Shown: in pieces, positions 18,044 to 26,820 of the stretch
How positions within the stretch are numbered: the stretch's first letter is position 1
Layout: each line of letters opens with the position of its first letter
Assembly: GCA_900470445.1 (NCBI GenBank)
Contig: UCAU01000069.1
Coordinates: 1-59,307, forward strand
Origin: Hyphomicrobiales bacterium
Lineage (GTDB): Bacteria; Pseudomonadota; Alphaproteobacteria; Rhizobiales; Devosiaceae
Length of the DNA: 59,307 nucleotides
Direction: 5' to 3'
Notes under the pieces: model-generated
Seen by the model: only the letters and a program-made list of their open reading frames with translations
Databases searched by the model: none
Told to the model about the DNA's origin: nothing
Translations under genes and position numbers: made by a program

Positions 18044-18142
18044 CACGACCTCGTCCTTCGACAAGCTCAGGATGAGGTCTACGGGTTAGCTGGCAATCTC
18101 AAAGTAGACCTCATGGTGAGCCTGTCGAACCACGAGGCCGTG
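18044..18142. repeat. Dispersed inverted repeat (CACGACCTCGT family)
   Basis: The arms 18044-18082 and 18104-18142 are inverted relatives that start CACGACCTCGT/CACGGCCTCGT and end ATGAGGTCTAC. The reverse complement of the right arm matches 37 of 39 bases at 19472-19510. Together the copies bracket the first MFS gene. Confidence 0.65.
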
Positions 18143-18145
18143 CCC

Positions 18146-19327
18146 TCACGCATCCTTGGGTGGTTTGAGCTTCAGCGACCACAACACACATCCCATGCCC
18201 AGCAGCGCAAACAGCGCTGACGCGAAAAACGCGCCAGCGCCCAGATGGCTGACCAGCACACCGAACAGCATCAGCGACACGAAGGCGGCGCCCTGCTGCA
18301 GCATGGTGGCAAAGCCCTGCGCTTCGGCGGCAATGTCTTCGCTGGTCCAATTGGCGATGAAATGCACCACGCCGAAATAGCCCATGCCAAAGCTGAAGGG
18401 ATGCAGCGTCTGGGTAACGAACAGCACGGCGACGGGCGGATTGAACGCCATGATGAAGAAGCGCAGCAAGGAGGCCGCGCAGGCCACCAGGATCATGGTG
18501 CGCGCACTGACGCGCCCGCCAAAGCGCCGCCACATGACCATCAGAATGGCTTCGGCAGCGGCGGCAGTCGCGAGCAAGGGGCCGATGAAATAGTCGGGAA
18601 TGCCATTGTCGTGCCAGATCAGCGCGCCGAAGCCACCCACCACCGCATTGTTGGAATTGACCAGCGCGAAGCCCAGGATGGGCAGTACGAACCAGAGCTT
18701 GAGGGCGGAAGACAGACGCGGCTTTTCCGGATTGGCATCGGCCAGGGTGGCGACCGGCGCAGGCGCCCGGAAGCGCGGCAGGGTGAAGCCGATGATCGCC
18801 CGGCCCACCGAAACGGCGAAGAACAGCGGCACGAAAGCGGCCGTGCCATAGGCGGTGACGGCGAGACCCACCAAGGCCGTGCCGATCACATAGCCGATCG
18901 TGCCCCAGGCGCGCATGCTGCCGAAGTCGGTGCCGGTGCGCTGCGCCAGGCGCAACGTTGCCGCGTCGGTCAGTGGCGGCACCAGCCCGCCGGGGATGGT
19001 GCAGAGCAGCCAGACCAGCACAATGCCCCAGAATTCATGGACGAAGAACAGTCCGATCGGCGCCGCGCCGCTCAGCAGGGAGACGATCAGGATGGTCGAG
19101 CGCCAGTCGCTGGCCCGATCGGCCAGCCGTCCGACCAGCATGTTGATGCCCAGCAGCAGCAGGACCGGCAGCGCATTGATGACGCCGATCTGTTCGGCGG
19201 GAATGCCGTGCTCGGCCAGCCAGATCGCTAGATAAACACTGCTGACGGCACCAGGCAGATAGACGGTGAAATGAAAAATCGAAGCGCGCAGCTCGGGCGA
19301 GGCCCAGCGCGACAGAACGGATGCCAT
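18146..19327 (-). CDS. MFS transporter, MFS_1-like/HcaT type (paralogue 1)
   Basis: A 393-residue inner-membrane transporter with about 12 hydrophobic helices. The GRLADRASDWR loop between helices 2 and 3 is the MFS motif A equivalent, and WGTIGYVIGTALVG matches the nucleoside/phenylpropionate permease-like MFS_1_like subfamily. It shares IGVINA-P, GRLADRASDWR and FIANWTSEDIAAEAQ with the next gene, so the two are tandem paralogues. The substrate is unknown. The C-terminus lies 4 bp from an inverted repeat and a related repeat copy lies upstream. Confidence 0.88.
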   Translation of the reverse strand: MASVLSRWASPELRASIFHFTVYLPGAVSSVYLAIWLAEHGIPAEQIGVINALPVLLLLGINMLVGRLADRASDWRSTILIVSLLSGAAPIGLFFVHEFWGIVLVWLLCTIPGGLVPPLTDAATLRLAQRTGTDFGSMRAWGTIGYVIGTALVGLAVTAYGTAAFVPLFFAVSVGRAIIGFTLPRFRAPAPVATLADANPEKPRLSSALKLWFVLPILGFALVNSNNAVVGGFGALIWHDNGIPDYFIGPLLATAAAAEAILMVMWRRFGGRVSARTMILVACAASLLRFFIMAFNPPVAVLFVTQTLHPFSFGMGYFGVVHFIANWTSEDIAAEAQGFATMLQQGAAFVSLMLFGVLVSHLGAGAFFASALFALLGMGCVLWSLKLKPPKDA

Positions 19328-19471
19328 GAAAAGTGAACCCCGGGCAAATCAGCGCCCGGCACCTTTGTTCGCTTGGCTTTGTGGCGAAGGCAAGGGGATT
19401 TGTGACGTTGCAATCGTTACAATTGCCGGTGCGACATTCGGGTGACATCGTGGGTGGGGATAGCATCGGGC

Positions 19472-19510
19472 CACGACCTCGTGGTTCGACAAGCTCACCA
19501 TGAGGTCTAC
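19472..19510. repeat. Single-arm copy of the CACGACCTCGT repeat
   Basis: This copy matches the reverse complement of the right arm of the repeat at 18044-18142 at 37 of 39 bases. It lies between the two MFS genes, 24 bp from the end of the second. Confidence 0.6.
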
Positions 19511-19533
19511 TGTGATTGAGGTCTACCCAGCCC

Positions 19534-20754
19534 TCAAATCACCACCTGCGCATTTTCGCGCTTCGGATTCATCAACACCAGCGACACCACCACCATCACC
19601 GCCCCAATCGCGCTGAGCACGGCCGCCACGTAAAACGCCCCCGCCCCCATCGTGCCGGCGAGAATGCCGAAGCCCAGCAGGGCCACCACGGTCACCACCT
19701 GGCGGATCATCACGAAAAAGCTCTGCGCTTCGGCAGCGATATCCTCGCTAGTCCAGTTGGCGATGAAATTGGTGATGCCGAGGAAGGTGAGGCCCACCGT
19801 CGCCAGATGCAGGGTTTGCAGCAGCACCAGCACCCAGATATCGGGCTCGAGCGCAAAGCCCCACCAGCGTAACGCGCCGCAAACGCAGCCTAGCAGGATC
19901 AGGTGGCGGGCGGCGAAACGCTTGGTGATGCGCTCGAAATAGACCATGGCGAGGATTTCGGCAGTGGGCGCGACCGCCCATAATATGCCGATGACCCAGC
20001 CGGGTATCCCCTCCTCGGCCCAGATCAGTGCGCCAAAGCCCATCTGCATCATATGGCTGCCATGCAGCAGCGCCGCGCCGATCAGCGTCATCAGGAACCA
20101 CGGCCGCCAGAGCTGGCCGAGACGAATGGCGATCAGCGGATTGATCGGGGCATCGATGGGATGCATAGGGCGCGAATATTCATCGGGCGAGCGGAACAGC
20201 GGCAGGCCGAGCGACACCAGCGCGCGAAGGAGGCTGACCGCGATGAGCAGCGGCACGAAGGCTCCTGCGCCCATGCGGTCGAGCACTACGCCCGCCACCA
20301 GCGTCACGGCGACAAAGCCGATCGTGCCCCAGACGCGAATGGCGCCGAAATCCATGCCGGTGCGGCGCGTCATGCGATAGGCAGCGGCATCGACCACCGG
20401 GGCGATGGCCTGGAACGGCACGATCAGCAGCGTCCAGATGATCAGGATGGAGACATAATCATCCCTGAACAGCAGGAAGATCGGCGGGATGGCGGCAATG
20501 ATAGAGCCGATGACGATGACAGTGCGCCAGTCGCTGGCCCGATCGGCCAGACGGCCCACGATCATGTTGATGACGATCATCGCAAAGATCGGCGCGGCAT
20601 TGATGACGCCGATTTCGCCGGTGCCGATGCCGCGCTCGCTGAGCCAGATCGGCAGGAACGGATTGGACACGGCGCCCGAGGTAAACAGGGTCGCGTAGAA
20701 AATACTGGTACGGGCAGCGGGCGAGCGAAGGCGCGCTGCCAAAGGCGAACCCAT
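19534..20754 (-). CDS. MFS transporter, MFS_1-like/HcaT type (paralogue 2)
   Basis: A 406-residue 12-helix transporter paralogous to the gene at 18146. Shared landmarks are IGVINAAP, GRLADRASDWR, WGTIGF and FIANWTSEDIAAEAQ. A GTG at 20778 would add 8 residues. I prefer the ATG at 20754 because GGAG lies upstream of it and because the N-terminus then aligns with that of the paralogue. The substrate cannot be assigned. The tandem arrangement with intervening repeats suggests duplication, old enough that only the loops remain strongly alike. Confidence 0.87.
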   Translation of the reverse strand: MGSPLAARLRSPAARTSIFYATLFTSGAVSNPFLPIWLSERGIGTGEIGVINAAPIFAMIVINMIVGRLADRASDWRTVIVIGSIIAAIPPIFLLFRDDYVSILIIWTLLIVPFQAIAPVVDAAAYRMTRRTGMDFGAIRVWGTIGFVAVTLVAGVVLDRMGAGAFVPLLIAVSLLRALVSLGLPLFRSPDEYSRPMHPIDAPINPLIAIRLGQLWRPWFLMTLIGAALLHGSHMMQMGFGALIWAEEGIPGWVIGILWAVAPTAEILAMVYFERITKRFAARHLILLGCVCGALRWWGFALEPDIWVLVLLQTLHLATVGLTFLGITNFIANWTSEDIAAEAQSFFVMIRQVVTVVALLGFGILAGTMGAGAFYVAAVLSAIGAVMVVVSLVLMNPKRENAQVVI

Positions 20755-20832
20755 CGCAGACTGGCTCCGGGAAATCACATAAAATCAATCTGCCGAACAA
20801 TGCGCCGCAAGTGTGTTCGACGCAAGCAACGA

Positions 20833-21921
20833 TCAGCCGGCGGCGGCCATCGGGACGGCCTGCCGGGCCAATTGCAGATGCGACAGGAATTGATCGACGC
20901 TGGCCGGAACAGTGAAGCGGCAGCCATGCGCCCGGGCGTCGGCGCGAGAGAGCGTGAGGGCGCGGCGCACGGCAATGCCGAGGTCTTCATCAAGCGCCCC
21001 AGCCGTCGGATCGGTGAGGATGTCGCGCGGGCCGGTGACGGGATAGGCGGCGACGGGAACGCCGGAGGCCAGGGCCTCGATCACCACATTGCCAAACGTG
21101 TCGGTGCGGCTGGGGAAGACGAAAACATCGGCGCTGCGATAGATTTCGGCCAATTCGTCGCCAAAGCGATAGCCGAGGAATTGCACATCGGGATAACGGC
21201 GGGTCAGCGCCGGCAGGTCGGGGCCATCGCCCACCACGATCTTGGTGCCCGGAACATCCAGATCCAGAAACGCGGTAATGTTCTTTTCCGCCGCGACACG
21301 GCCGACGCAGAGCAGATGCGGGCCGGGCAGATCGGTGAACCAGGTCTTGGGGCCGGGACTGAAGCGCGAGAGATCGACCCCGCGCGACCAGAGCGCCAGA
21401 TGCCCCAGGCCATGGCCGGCCAATTCCACCATCAGCGACGGCGTCGGCACCATGGTGCGGGCTGCAGGCCAATGGAACCAGCGCAGATAGCCATAGCCCA
21501 GCTCGGGCGAGACCGGCACGCGGGCGGCCAGATATTCGGGAAAGCGGGTATGAAAGCTGGTGGTGAAGACCAGGCCCCGATCGAGGCAATATTGCCGCGC
21601 CTGCCAGCCCAGCGGGCCTTCGGTGGCGATATGGATGCAATCGGGAGCCACGCCATCGATGAAGGCGGCGACGGCGCCTTGCGTAGCGAGGGAAAGCCGG
21701 ATTTCAGCATAGGTGGGGACCGGCACGGTCCAGAATCGCTCGGGGGTGAGGTAGCGGACCTCGATATTGCGGGCGGCAAGTTCGCGGCCCAGTGTGTCCA
21801 ATGTGCGCACCACACCATTAATTTGCGGGTGCCAAGCGTCGGTAACGATCAGGAGGCGGCGGAGCGATCCGCCTTGCGGAGGCGGAAGCGGCGGGGCTCG
21901 GCCGCCATCATCTCGGTCCAC
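20833..21921 (-). CDS. GT4-family glycosyltransferase
   Basis: A GT-B glycosyltransferase, 362 residues with the start given. The N-terminal domain opens with LLIVTDAWHPQINGVVRTL, and HTRFPEYLAAR is typical of MgtA/SqdX-like GT4 enzymes. The donor-site domain has CVGRVAAEKN and the FPSRTDTFGNVVIEALASGVPV segment with the nucleotide-sugar-binding Glu. Such enzymes transfer sugars to lipids or polyprenyl carriers. The start is unclear: the GTG at 21921 lies 73 nt inside the upstream gene, an ATG at 21981 lies even further in, and no ATG or SD is near the first conserved residue. A CTG overlapping the upstream TGA (CTGA) is a non-standard alternative. It is coupled to the phosphatase gene. Confidence 0.85.
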   Translation of the reverse strand: MDRDDGGRAPPLPPPQGGSLRRLLIVTDAWHPQINGVVRTLDTLGRELAARNIEVRYLTPERFWTVPVPTYAEIRLSLATQGAVAAFIDGVAPDCIHIATEGPLGWQARQYCLDRGLVFTTSFHTRFPEYLAARVPVSPELGYGYLRWFHWPAARTMVPTPSLMVELAGHGLGHLALWSRGVDLSRFSPGPKTWFTDLPGPHLLCVGRVAAEKNITAFLDLDVPGTKIVVGDGPDLPALTRRYPDVQFLGYRFGDELAEIYRSADVFVFPSRTDTFGNVVIEALASGVPVAAYPVTGPRDILTDPTAGALDEDLGIAVRRALTLSRADARAHGCRFTVPASVDQFLSHLQLARQAVPMAAAG

Positions 21922-22658
21922 TTGATCAACTCGAAATTGCCGTCCGTTGTCTCGACTATCGCCGTGCAACTTTCCACCCAATCACCAGTGTTGATGTAGT
22001 GGATACCTAGCCTGTCATGCATGTCAGCAAAATGAATGTGCCCGCAGATGACCCCGTCAACCCCGGATTCCTTGGCTTCGTGGACCAGAGCTTCCTCGAA
22101 TCGCCCGATCACCGAGACGGCATTTTTGACCTTTTGCTTGGCCCAGGCGCTCAAGGACCAATATTGCAGGCCGAGTCGCCGGCGCACCCAATTGATGGCG
22201 ATATTGACGCGCAGGGCCGCGTTGTAGGCCCAGTCACCGACATGGGCGAGCCATTTGGCATTCATCACCACGACGTCGAATTGGTCGCCATGGATGACGA
22301 GATAGGTCTTGCCAGTGGCAGTGGTGTGGACGGTGCGATCGACGAATTCGACCTCGCCGAAATAGGTGCCCAGATATTCGCGCAGGAATTCGTCGTGATT
22401 GCCCGGCAGGTAGACGACGCGGGTGCCCGCATTGGCCTTTTCGAGCAGCAGATTGACCAGCACGTTATATTCATTGGGCCAGTGCCAAGCCTTGGCGAGG
22501 CGCCAGCCATCCACAATATCGCCGACCAGATAGATGGTCTCGGCGTCATGCGCGCGCAGAAATTCGATGAGCTGGCCGACCCGGATCGGCTTCATGCCCA
22601 GATGCACGTCCGAAATGAACATGGCCCGGACTTGTCGGGTCTCGCGCTCGTCCGCCAT
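21849..22658 (-). CDS. LpxH-like metallophosphoesterase
   Basis: A 269-residue calcineurin-like phosphoesterase. All metal-ligand blocks are present: SDVHLG, GDIVDGW, LPGNHDE, VIHGDQFD and CGHIHFADMH. It resembles UDP-2,3-diacylglucosamine pyrophosphatase (LpxH/LpxG) but belongs to the longer branch found with glycosyltransferases, so true lipid A synthesis is not certain. The ATG at 22658 has an AGGAGA about 10 nt upstream; a GTG at 22679 is possible. Its end overlaps the glycosyltransferase gene, which implies a shared lipid-glycan pathway at the inner membrane face. Confidence 0.87.
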   Translation of the reverse strand: MADERETRQVRAMFISDVHLGMKPIRVGQLIEFLRAHDAETIYLVGDIVDGWRLAKAWHWPNEYNVLVNLLLEKANAGTRVVYLPGNHDEFLREYLGTYFGEVEFVDRTVHTTATGKTYLVIHGDQFDVVVMNAKWLAHVGDWAYNAALRVNIAINWVRRRLGLQYWSLSAWAKQKVKNAVSVIGRFEEALVHEAKESGVDGVICGHIHFADMHDRLGIHYINTGDWVESCTAIVETTDGNFELIKWTEMMAAEPRRFRLRKADRSAAS

Positions 22659-22795
22659 CAAGCAAAGTCTCCTGCACACGCCATCCAGGGGAGGACAGCG
22701 ACGCGCAGTTTATCTGGGGAAGGCTCCCGAGGAAACACTTAGCCCGTTTTGGCTGGGGAAAGCCCCATGGCTGCGGGTTTTGGCCGCAGTTGCGG

Positions 22796-23881
22796 TCAGT
22801 GGATGCGGGCTTTGAGGGCGACGATTCGCTGATAGCTCTGCTCGATCCGCGCCGCAAAGGCCGGGTCAGCCTCGGCTTCGGTGACCAGGATGGCGCGGAT
22901 TTCATCGGCCAGGCCCGTCCGATATTTGGCGGTATTGGAAAACAGCAATACGTCCATGCCAGCGCGTACGGCCATGGTGACGGTCTGTTTGAGGTCAAAA
23001 TGCTGGCGGATGGCGCCCATTTCGAGATCGTCGCTGATCACGACGCCATCAAAGCCCAGTTCGTCGCGCAGCACGCCGGTGATCCATTGCGGGGAGAGCG
23101 AAGCGGGCACCTGCGCACCGACATCGGAATAATCGGCGTGATAGAGATGGCCCACCATGACGAAATCGACGTCGCCCTTGGCCAGAAGTTCGCGATAGGG
23201 GTCGAGCTCCTCGGGTTTCCAGGTGCTGGTGATATCGACAAAGCCTTCATGACTATCGGCGGTGGACGAGCCATGACCGGGGAAGTGCTTGAGCGAGGTC
23301 AGCAGGCCCGCCGCGTGATGGGCGGTGATGAAGGCCTCGTCATAGGCGACGACCTTTGCCGCGTCAGCGCTATACGAGCGGCCGAATTTGGCGATCACCG
23401 GGTTGTTGGGGTTGAGGTTGATGTCGGCCACCGGGCCGAAATTGACGGTAAAGCCAAGCCCGGCAAGGGAAGCGGCCATGCCGGCGTAAATCTTCTCGGC
23501 CGCCTCGGGAGAATTTCTGGCGGCGATGCTGGCGGCGCTGGGAATTTCCTTGAAGCCCACATCGCCATCCAGCCGCTCGACGGCGCCACCCTCCTGGTCG
23601 ACGGTGATGAAGGGCAGCAAATCGGGCGAGGCCGCGCGAAACGCCTGGTTCATTGCGGTGACGGTGGCGAGGTCTTTGACATTGGTCTTGAGGAACATCA
23701 CCCCGCCCAATTCGCTCGCGGCCAGTTCCTCGCGCAGCGCCGCAACACTGGCATCATCGACGTCATTGCCCTGAAAGCCCACGACGATCATCTGCCCGGC
23801 CATCTGCTCGAGGGTCGCGGCATGCGCGGGGACCGCCGCGAAGAGGGAGGCGGCGAGCAGCAGATGGGGAAGAACGGTCAC
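22796..23881 (-). CDS. Exported GH3 beta-N-acetylhexosaminidase (NagZ-like)
   Basis: A 361-residue glycoside hydrolase family 3 enzyme. DQEGGAVERLDG, LKHFPGHGSSTADSHEG (catalytic Asp/His dyad) and VVISDDLEMGAI (nucleophile Asp) are the NagZ-type signatures, which release GlcNAc from peptidoglycan fragments. Unlike cytosolic E. coli NagZ it starts with a hydrophobic stretch ending AVPAHA, a Sec signal peptide, so it acts in the periplasm. The start is taken as the GTG at 23881 to give a normal signal peptide; the frame remains open to 24049 with unlikely sequence. No strong SD is visible. Confidence 0.87.
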   Translation of the reverse strand: MTVLPHLLLAASLFAAVPAHAATLEQMAGQMIVVGFQGNDVDDASVAALREELAASELGGVMFLKTNVKDLATVTAMNQAFRAASPDLLPFITVDQEGGAVERLDGDVGFKEIPSAASIAARNSPEAAEKIYAGMAASLAGLGFTVNFGPVADINLNPNNPVIAKFGRSYSADAAKVVAYDEAFITAHHAAGLLTSLKHFPGHGSSTADSHEGFVDITSTWKPEELDPYRELLAKGDVDFVMVGHLYHADYSDVGAQVPASLSPQWITGVLRDELGFDGVVISDDLEMGAIRQHFDLKQTVTMAVRAGMDVLLFSNTAKYRTGLADEIRAILVTEAEADPAFAARIEQSYQRIVALKARIH

Positions 23882-24131
23882 GGGGAAATCCAGCTTTCGG
23901 AGAATCGCGGCGACAGCGTCACCGGAAAAAACCGCCGAAACAATGACGGCCGCACTATTCGCGTGGCATACGTCATTTGAGGTATGCCAATTCATAAGCA
24001 TCAATGGCATAGAAGATACAGGCGACTTGGAGCATAGGCCGTTTTTCAACCTTTCGGCCGATGAAGCTGCCGCCTTAGCGGGCGGAGATCTTGGGGTCTC
24101 CGTCCGCGTTCGTTTTTGGCGACGGCGCTGC

Positions 24132-26075
24132 CTACCGGTTCTGCCGGTTGGCGATCAGATCGTCCACCACGGCCGGATCAGCCAGCGTCGAAGTGTCCCC
24201 CAACGAACCGAAGTCGTTTTCGGCAACCTTGCGCAGGATGCGGCGCATGATTTTGCCGCTGCGGGTCTTGGGCAGACCCGGTGCCCACTGGATCAGGTCG
24301 GGCGTGGCGATAGGGCCGATTTCCTTGCGGACCCAATTGCGTAGCTCGACCTTGAGGGCGTCGTCGCTGACCTCGCCGGCCATCAGGGTGACATAGCAAT
24401 AGATGCCCTGCCCTTTGACGTCATGCGGGTAACCAACCACGGCGGCTTCGCTTACCTTGGGATGCGCCACCAGCGCGCTTTCGACCTCGGCAGTGCCCAG
24501 GCGATGACCGGAGACGTTGAGCACATCGTCGACGCGCCCCGTGATCCAATAATAGCCGTCTTCATCACGACGACAGCCATCGCCGGTGAAGTAATAGCCC
24601 TTGTACTGGGTGAAATAGGTGTCGATGAAGCGCTGGTGATCGCCATAGACACTGCGCATCTGTCCCGGCCAGCTATCGGCAATCGCCAGCACACCTTCGG
24701 CCTTGGTCTGCTCCTGCAGCCGGCCCTCCGGCGACAGCACGACCGGCTGCACGCCGAAAAACGGCTTGGTGGCAGAACCGGGCTTGGTGGGAATGGCGCC
24801 CGGGAATGGCGCAATCATATGGCCGCCGGTTTCGGTCTGCCACCAGCAATCGACAATGCCGCAGCGCTCCTTGCCGACATGCTTGTGATACCACAGCCAA
24901 GCTTCGGGATTGATCGGCTCGCCCACCGTGCCCAGCAGGCGCAGCGAAGGCATGTCGTATTTGTCGGCGAATTCATGGCCGGCGCCCATCAGCGCGCGGA
25001 TGGCCGTGGGCGCAGTGTGGAAGATATTGACCTTGTGCTTTTCCACCACCTGCCAGAAGCGCGAGGCATCGGGATAGCTCGGAATGCCCTCGAACATCAG
25101 CGTGGTGGCGCCATTGGCCAGCGGGCCATAGACGATATAGGTGTGGCCGGTGATCCAGCCCACATCGGCGGTGCACCAATAGACCTCGCCATCGCGATAA
25201 TCGAAGCTGAGCTCGTGGGTCAGCGCGCCATAAACGAGATAGCCGCCCGTAGTGTGCAGCACGCCCTTGGGCTTGCCGGTGGAGCCGGAGGTATAGAGGA
25301 TGAACAGCGGATCTTCCGCATTCATCGGCTCGGGCGGGCACTCGGCGCCGACCTTGGCAGCTGCATCCTCATACCACACGTCGCGGCCTTCGCTCATGGC
25401 AACCGGATTGCCGGTGACCTTGACGACGATCACGGTGTTCACGCCCTGCACCTTGGTCAGGGCTTCATCGACATTCTTCTTGAGCGGGATGGTCTTGCCG
25501 CCGCGGCGGCCTTCATCGGCCGTGAGGATGATCTTGGAGCCACAATCGGCCACGCGGCCGGCGATGGAATCGGGCGAGAAGCCGCCGAAAATCACCGAGT
25601 GAACCGCCCCGATACGGGTGCAGGCCAGCATGGCGACGGCGGTGTCGATAACCATGGGCATGTAGATGGTGACGCGGTCGCCCTTCTTGACGCCGTGAGC
25701 TTTTAGCACATTGGCGAAGCGACAGACGCGCTCGTACAGCTCACGATAGGTCGCCTTGCTATCGGTGCCGGGCGTGTCGCCTTCCCACACGATGGCCGTC
25801 TGGTCGCCCCGGGTCGCCAGATGCCGGTCCAGGCAATTGGCCGACACGTTGAGCACCCCGTCTTCGAACCATTTGATCGACACATCGGGATAGGCAAAGC
25901 TGGTATTCTTGATGATGGTCGGGGACTTGATCCAGTCGAGCCGCTGCGCCTGCTCGGCCCAGAACCCGTTCGGGTCGCTGATCGAGCGGGCATACATCTC
26001 ATCATATTGAGCGCTGGTTACGTGGGTGCGTGCGATCGCAGCCGCACTTGGCTGGAATACGAGCTGCTCGCTCAT
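24132..26075 (-). CDS. acs: Acetyl-CoA synthetase (AMP-forming)
   Basis: A 647-residue ANL-superfamily enzyme converting acetate, ATP and CoA to acetyl-CoA. ILYTSGSTGKPKGVLHT is the P-loop, WWQTETGGHM and TGDGCRRDEDGYYWITGR are the core motifs, and PKTRSGKIMRR near the C-terminus carries the catalytic, acetylatable Lys608 (Lys609 in E. coli). The start at 26075 has GGGAGG with 6-nt spacing; the in-frame ATG two codons upstream abuts the SD and is less likely. The gene is monocistronic and divergent from a GNAT gene 178 bp away. GNAT enzymes can inactivate Acs, but no evidence ties this one to it. Confidence 0.97.
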   Translation of the reverse strand: MSEQLVFQPSAAAIARTHVTSAQYDEMYARSISDPNGFWAEQAQRLDWIKSPTIIKNTSFAYPDVSIKWFEDGVLNVSANCLDRHLATRGDQTAIVWEGDTPGTDSKATYRELYERVCRFANVLKAHGVKKGDRVTIYMPMVIDTAVAMLACTRIGAVHSVIFGGFSPDSIAGRVADCGSKIILTADEGRRGGKTIPLKKNVDEALTKVQGVNTVIVVKVTGNPVAMSEGRDVWYEDAAAKVGAECPPEPMNAEDPLFILYTSGSTGKPKGVLHTTGGYLVYGALTHELSFDYRDGEVYWCTADVGWITGHTYIVYGPLANGATTLMFEGIPSYPDASRFWQVVEKHKVNIFHTAPTAIRALMGAGHEFADKYDMPSLRLLGTVGEPINPEAWLWYHKHVGKERCGIVDCWWQTETGGHMIAPFPGAIPTKPGSATKPFFGVQPVVLSPEGRLQEQTKAEGVLAIADSWPGQMRSVYGDHQRFIDTYFTQYKGYYFTGDGCRRDEDGYYWITGRVDDVLNVSGHRLGTAEVESALVAHPKVSEAAVVGYPHDVKGQGIYCYVTLMAGEVSDDALKVELRNWVRKEIGPIATPDLIQWAPGLPKTRSGKIMRRILRKVAENDFGSLGDTSTLADPAVVDDLIANRQNR

Positions 26076-26253
26076 AGTCATCCTCCCTTATCTCTCCCGG
26101 CTCCGTTCTAAAGACCGCTCCTGCGTCGGGCAAGCCCATCACCGTGCAACTTCGTACATGGCGCTGCCACCGCCCATTAACTGCCTCAAGCTACGATGCT
26201 TTGTGCACACAGGGCTGTTTGTTAGTATCGCGACAGCAGAGGGAGGGCTCATC

Positions 26254-26820
26254 ATGGCCGAGATGACTATCCGTGCCGCCACTATTGCCGATATCGACAT
26301 GGTCTATCGCGAATTGATGGACGTGATTGCATCGTCCCAATATTACAGCGAACGCTTCAAGGCCCATGAAATGGGGCGGCTCAACAAGGCCTTCCTGCGC
26401 AATGTCATGGCGATCGACCCTTGGCATGTCATGATCATGGATACGGACGGTGTGGCGGGCGGCGCCATGATCTCGGGACCCGAATGCGGCTCGATCTTCC
26501 GCTATTGGAGCTGGGTATTCCCCAGCCACCGCAATTCCAAGCTGGGCATGTTCGGCATGCGCGCCTTTGACGAGCACTGGGACAATGGTCGCTTCCACAA
26601 GGCCTTTACCTTCGTGCGTCCGGAAAACGAAGTCGCCCGCATGCTGTTGCGGCGCTACGGCTACAAGGAAACCTGCCTGCTCGAAAAACACATTTTCGGC
26701 CAGGATTACATGCTGATCGAAAAACCCTACACCAAGGTGTCCGAGGACTATGACAGCGGCGTCAATGTCGGCCGCCTGGGCCGACTGAAGCAGCGGCTCG
26801 GTGAGTTGGTGGGCGTCTAG
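26254..26820 (+). CDS. GNAT-like acetyltransferase
   Basis: A 188-residue protein with a loose GNAT fold. It starts MTIRAATIADID, typical of the first GNAT strand, and continues with FTFVRPENEVARMLLRRYGYKE, which resembles the motif B helix and the GF/GY turn after it. The classical acetyl-CoA loop (Q/RxxGxG/A) is not clearly present, so activity is uncertain. GGGAGG lies 7-8 nt before the ATG at 26254. It ends in a CTAG shared with the stop codon of the convergent flippase gene. No substrate can be named. Confidence 0.7.
   Translation: MAEMTIRAATIADIDMVYRELMDVIASSQYYSERFKAHEMGRLNKAFLRNVMAIDPWHVMIMDTDGVAGGAMISGPECGSIFRYWSWVFPSHRNSKLGMFGMRAFDEHWDNGRFHKAFTFVRPENEVARMLLRRYGYKETCLLEKHIFGQDYMLIEKPYTKVSEDYDSGVNVGRLGRLKQRLGELVGV

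Noticed and set aside
18044..20778. A composite transposon carrying the MFS genes
   Set aside because: The repeats are short palindromes without a transposase or target-site duplication.
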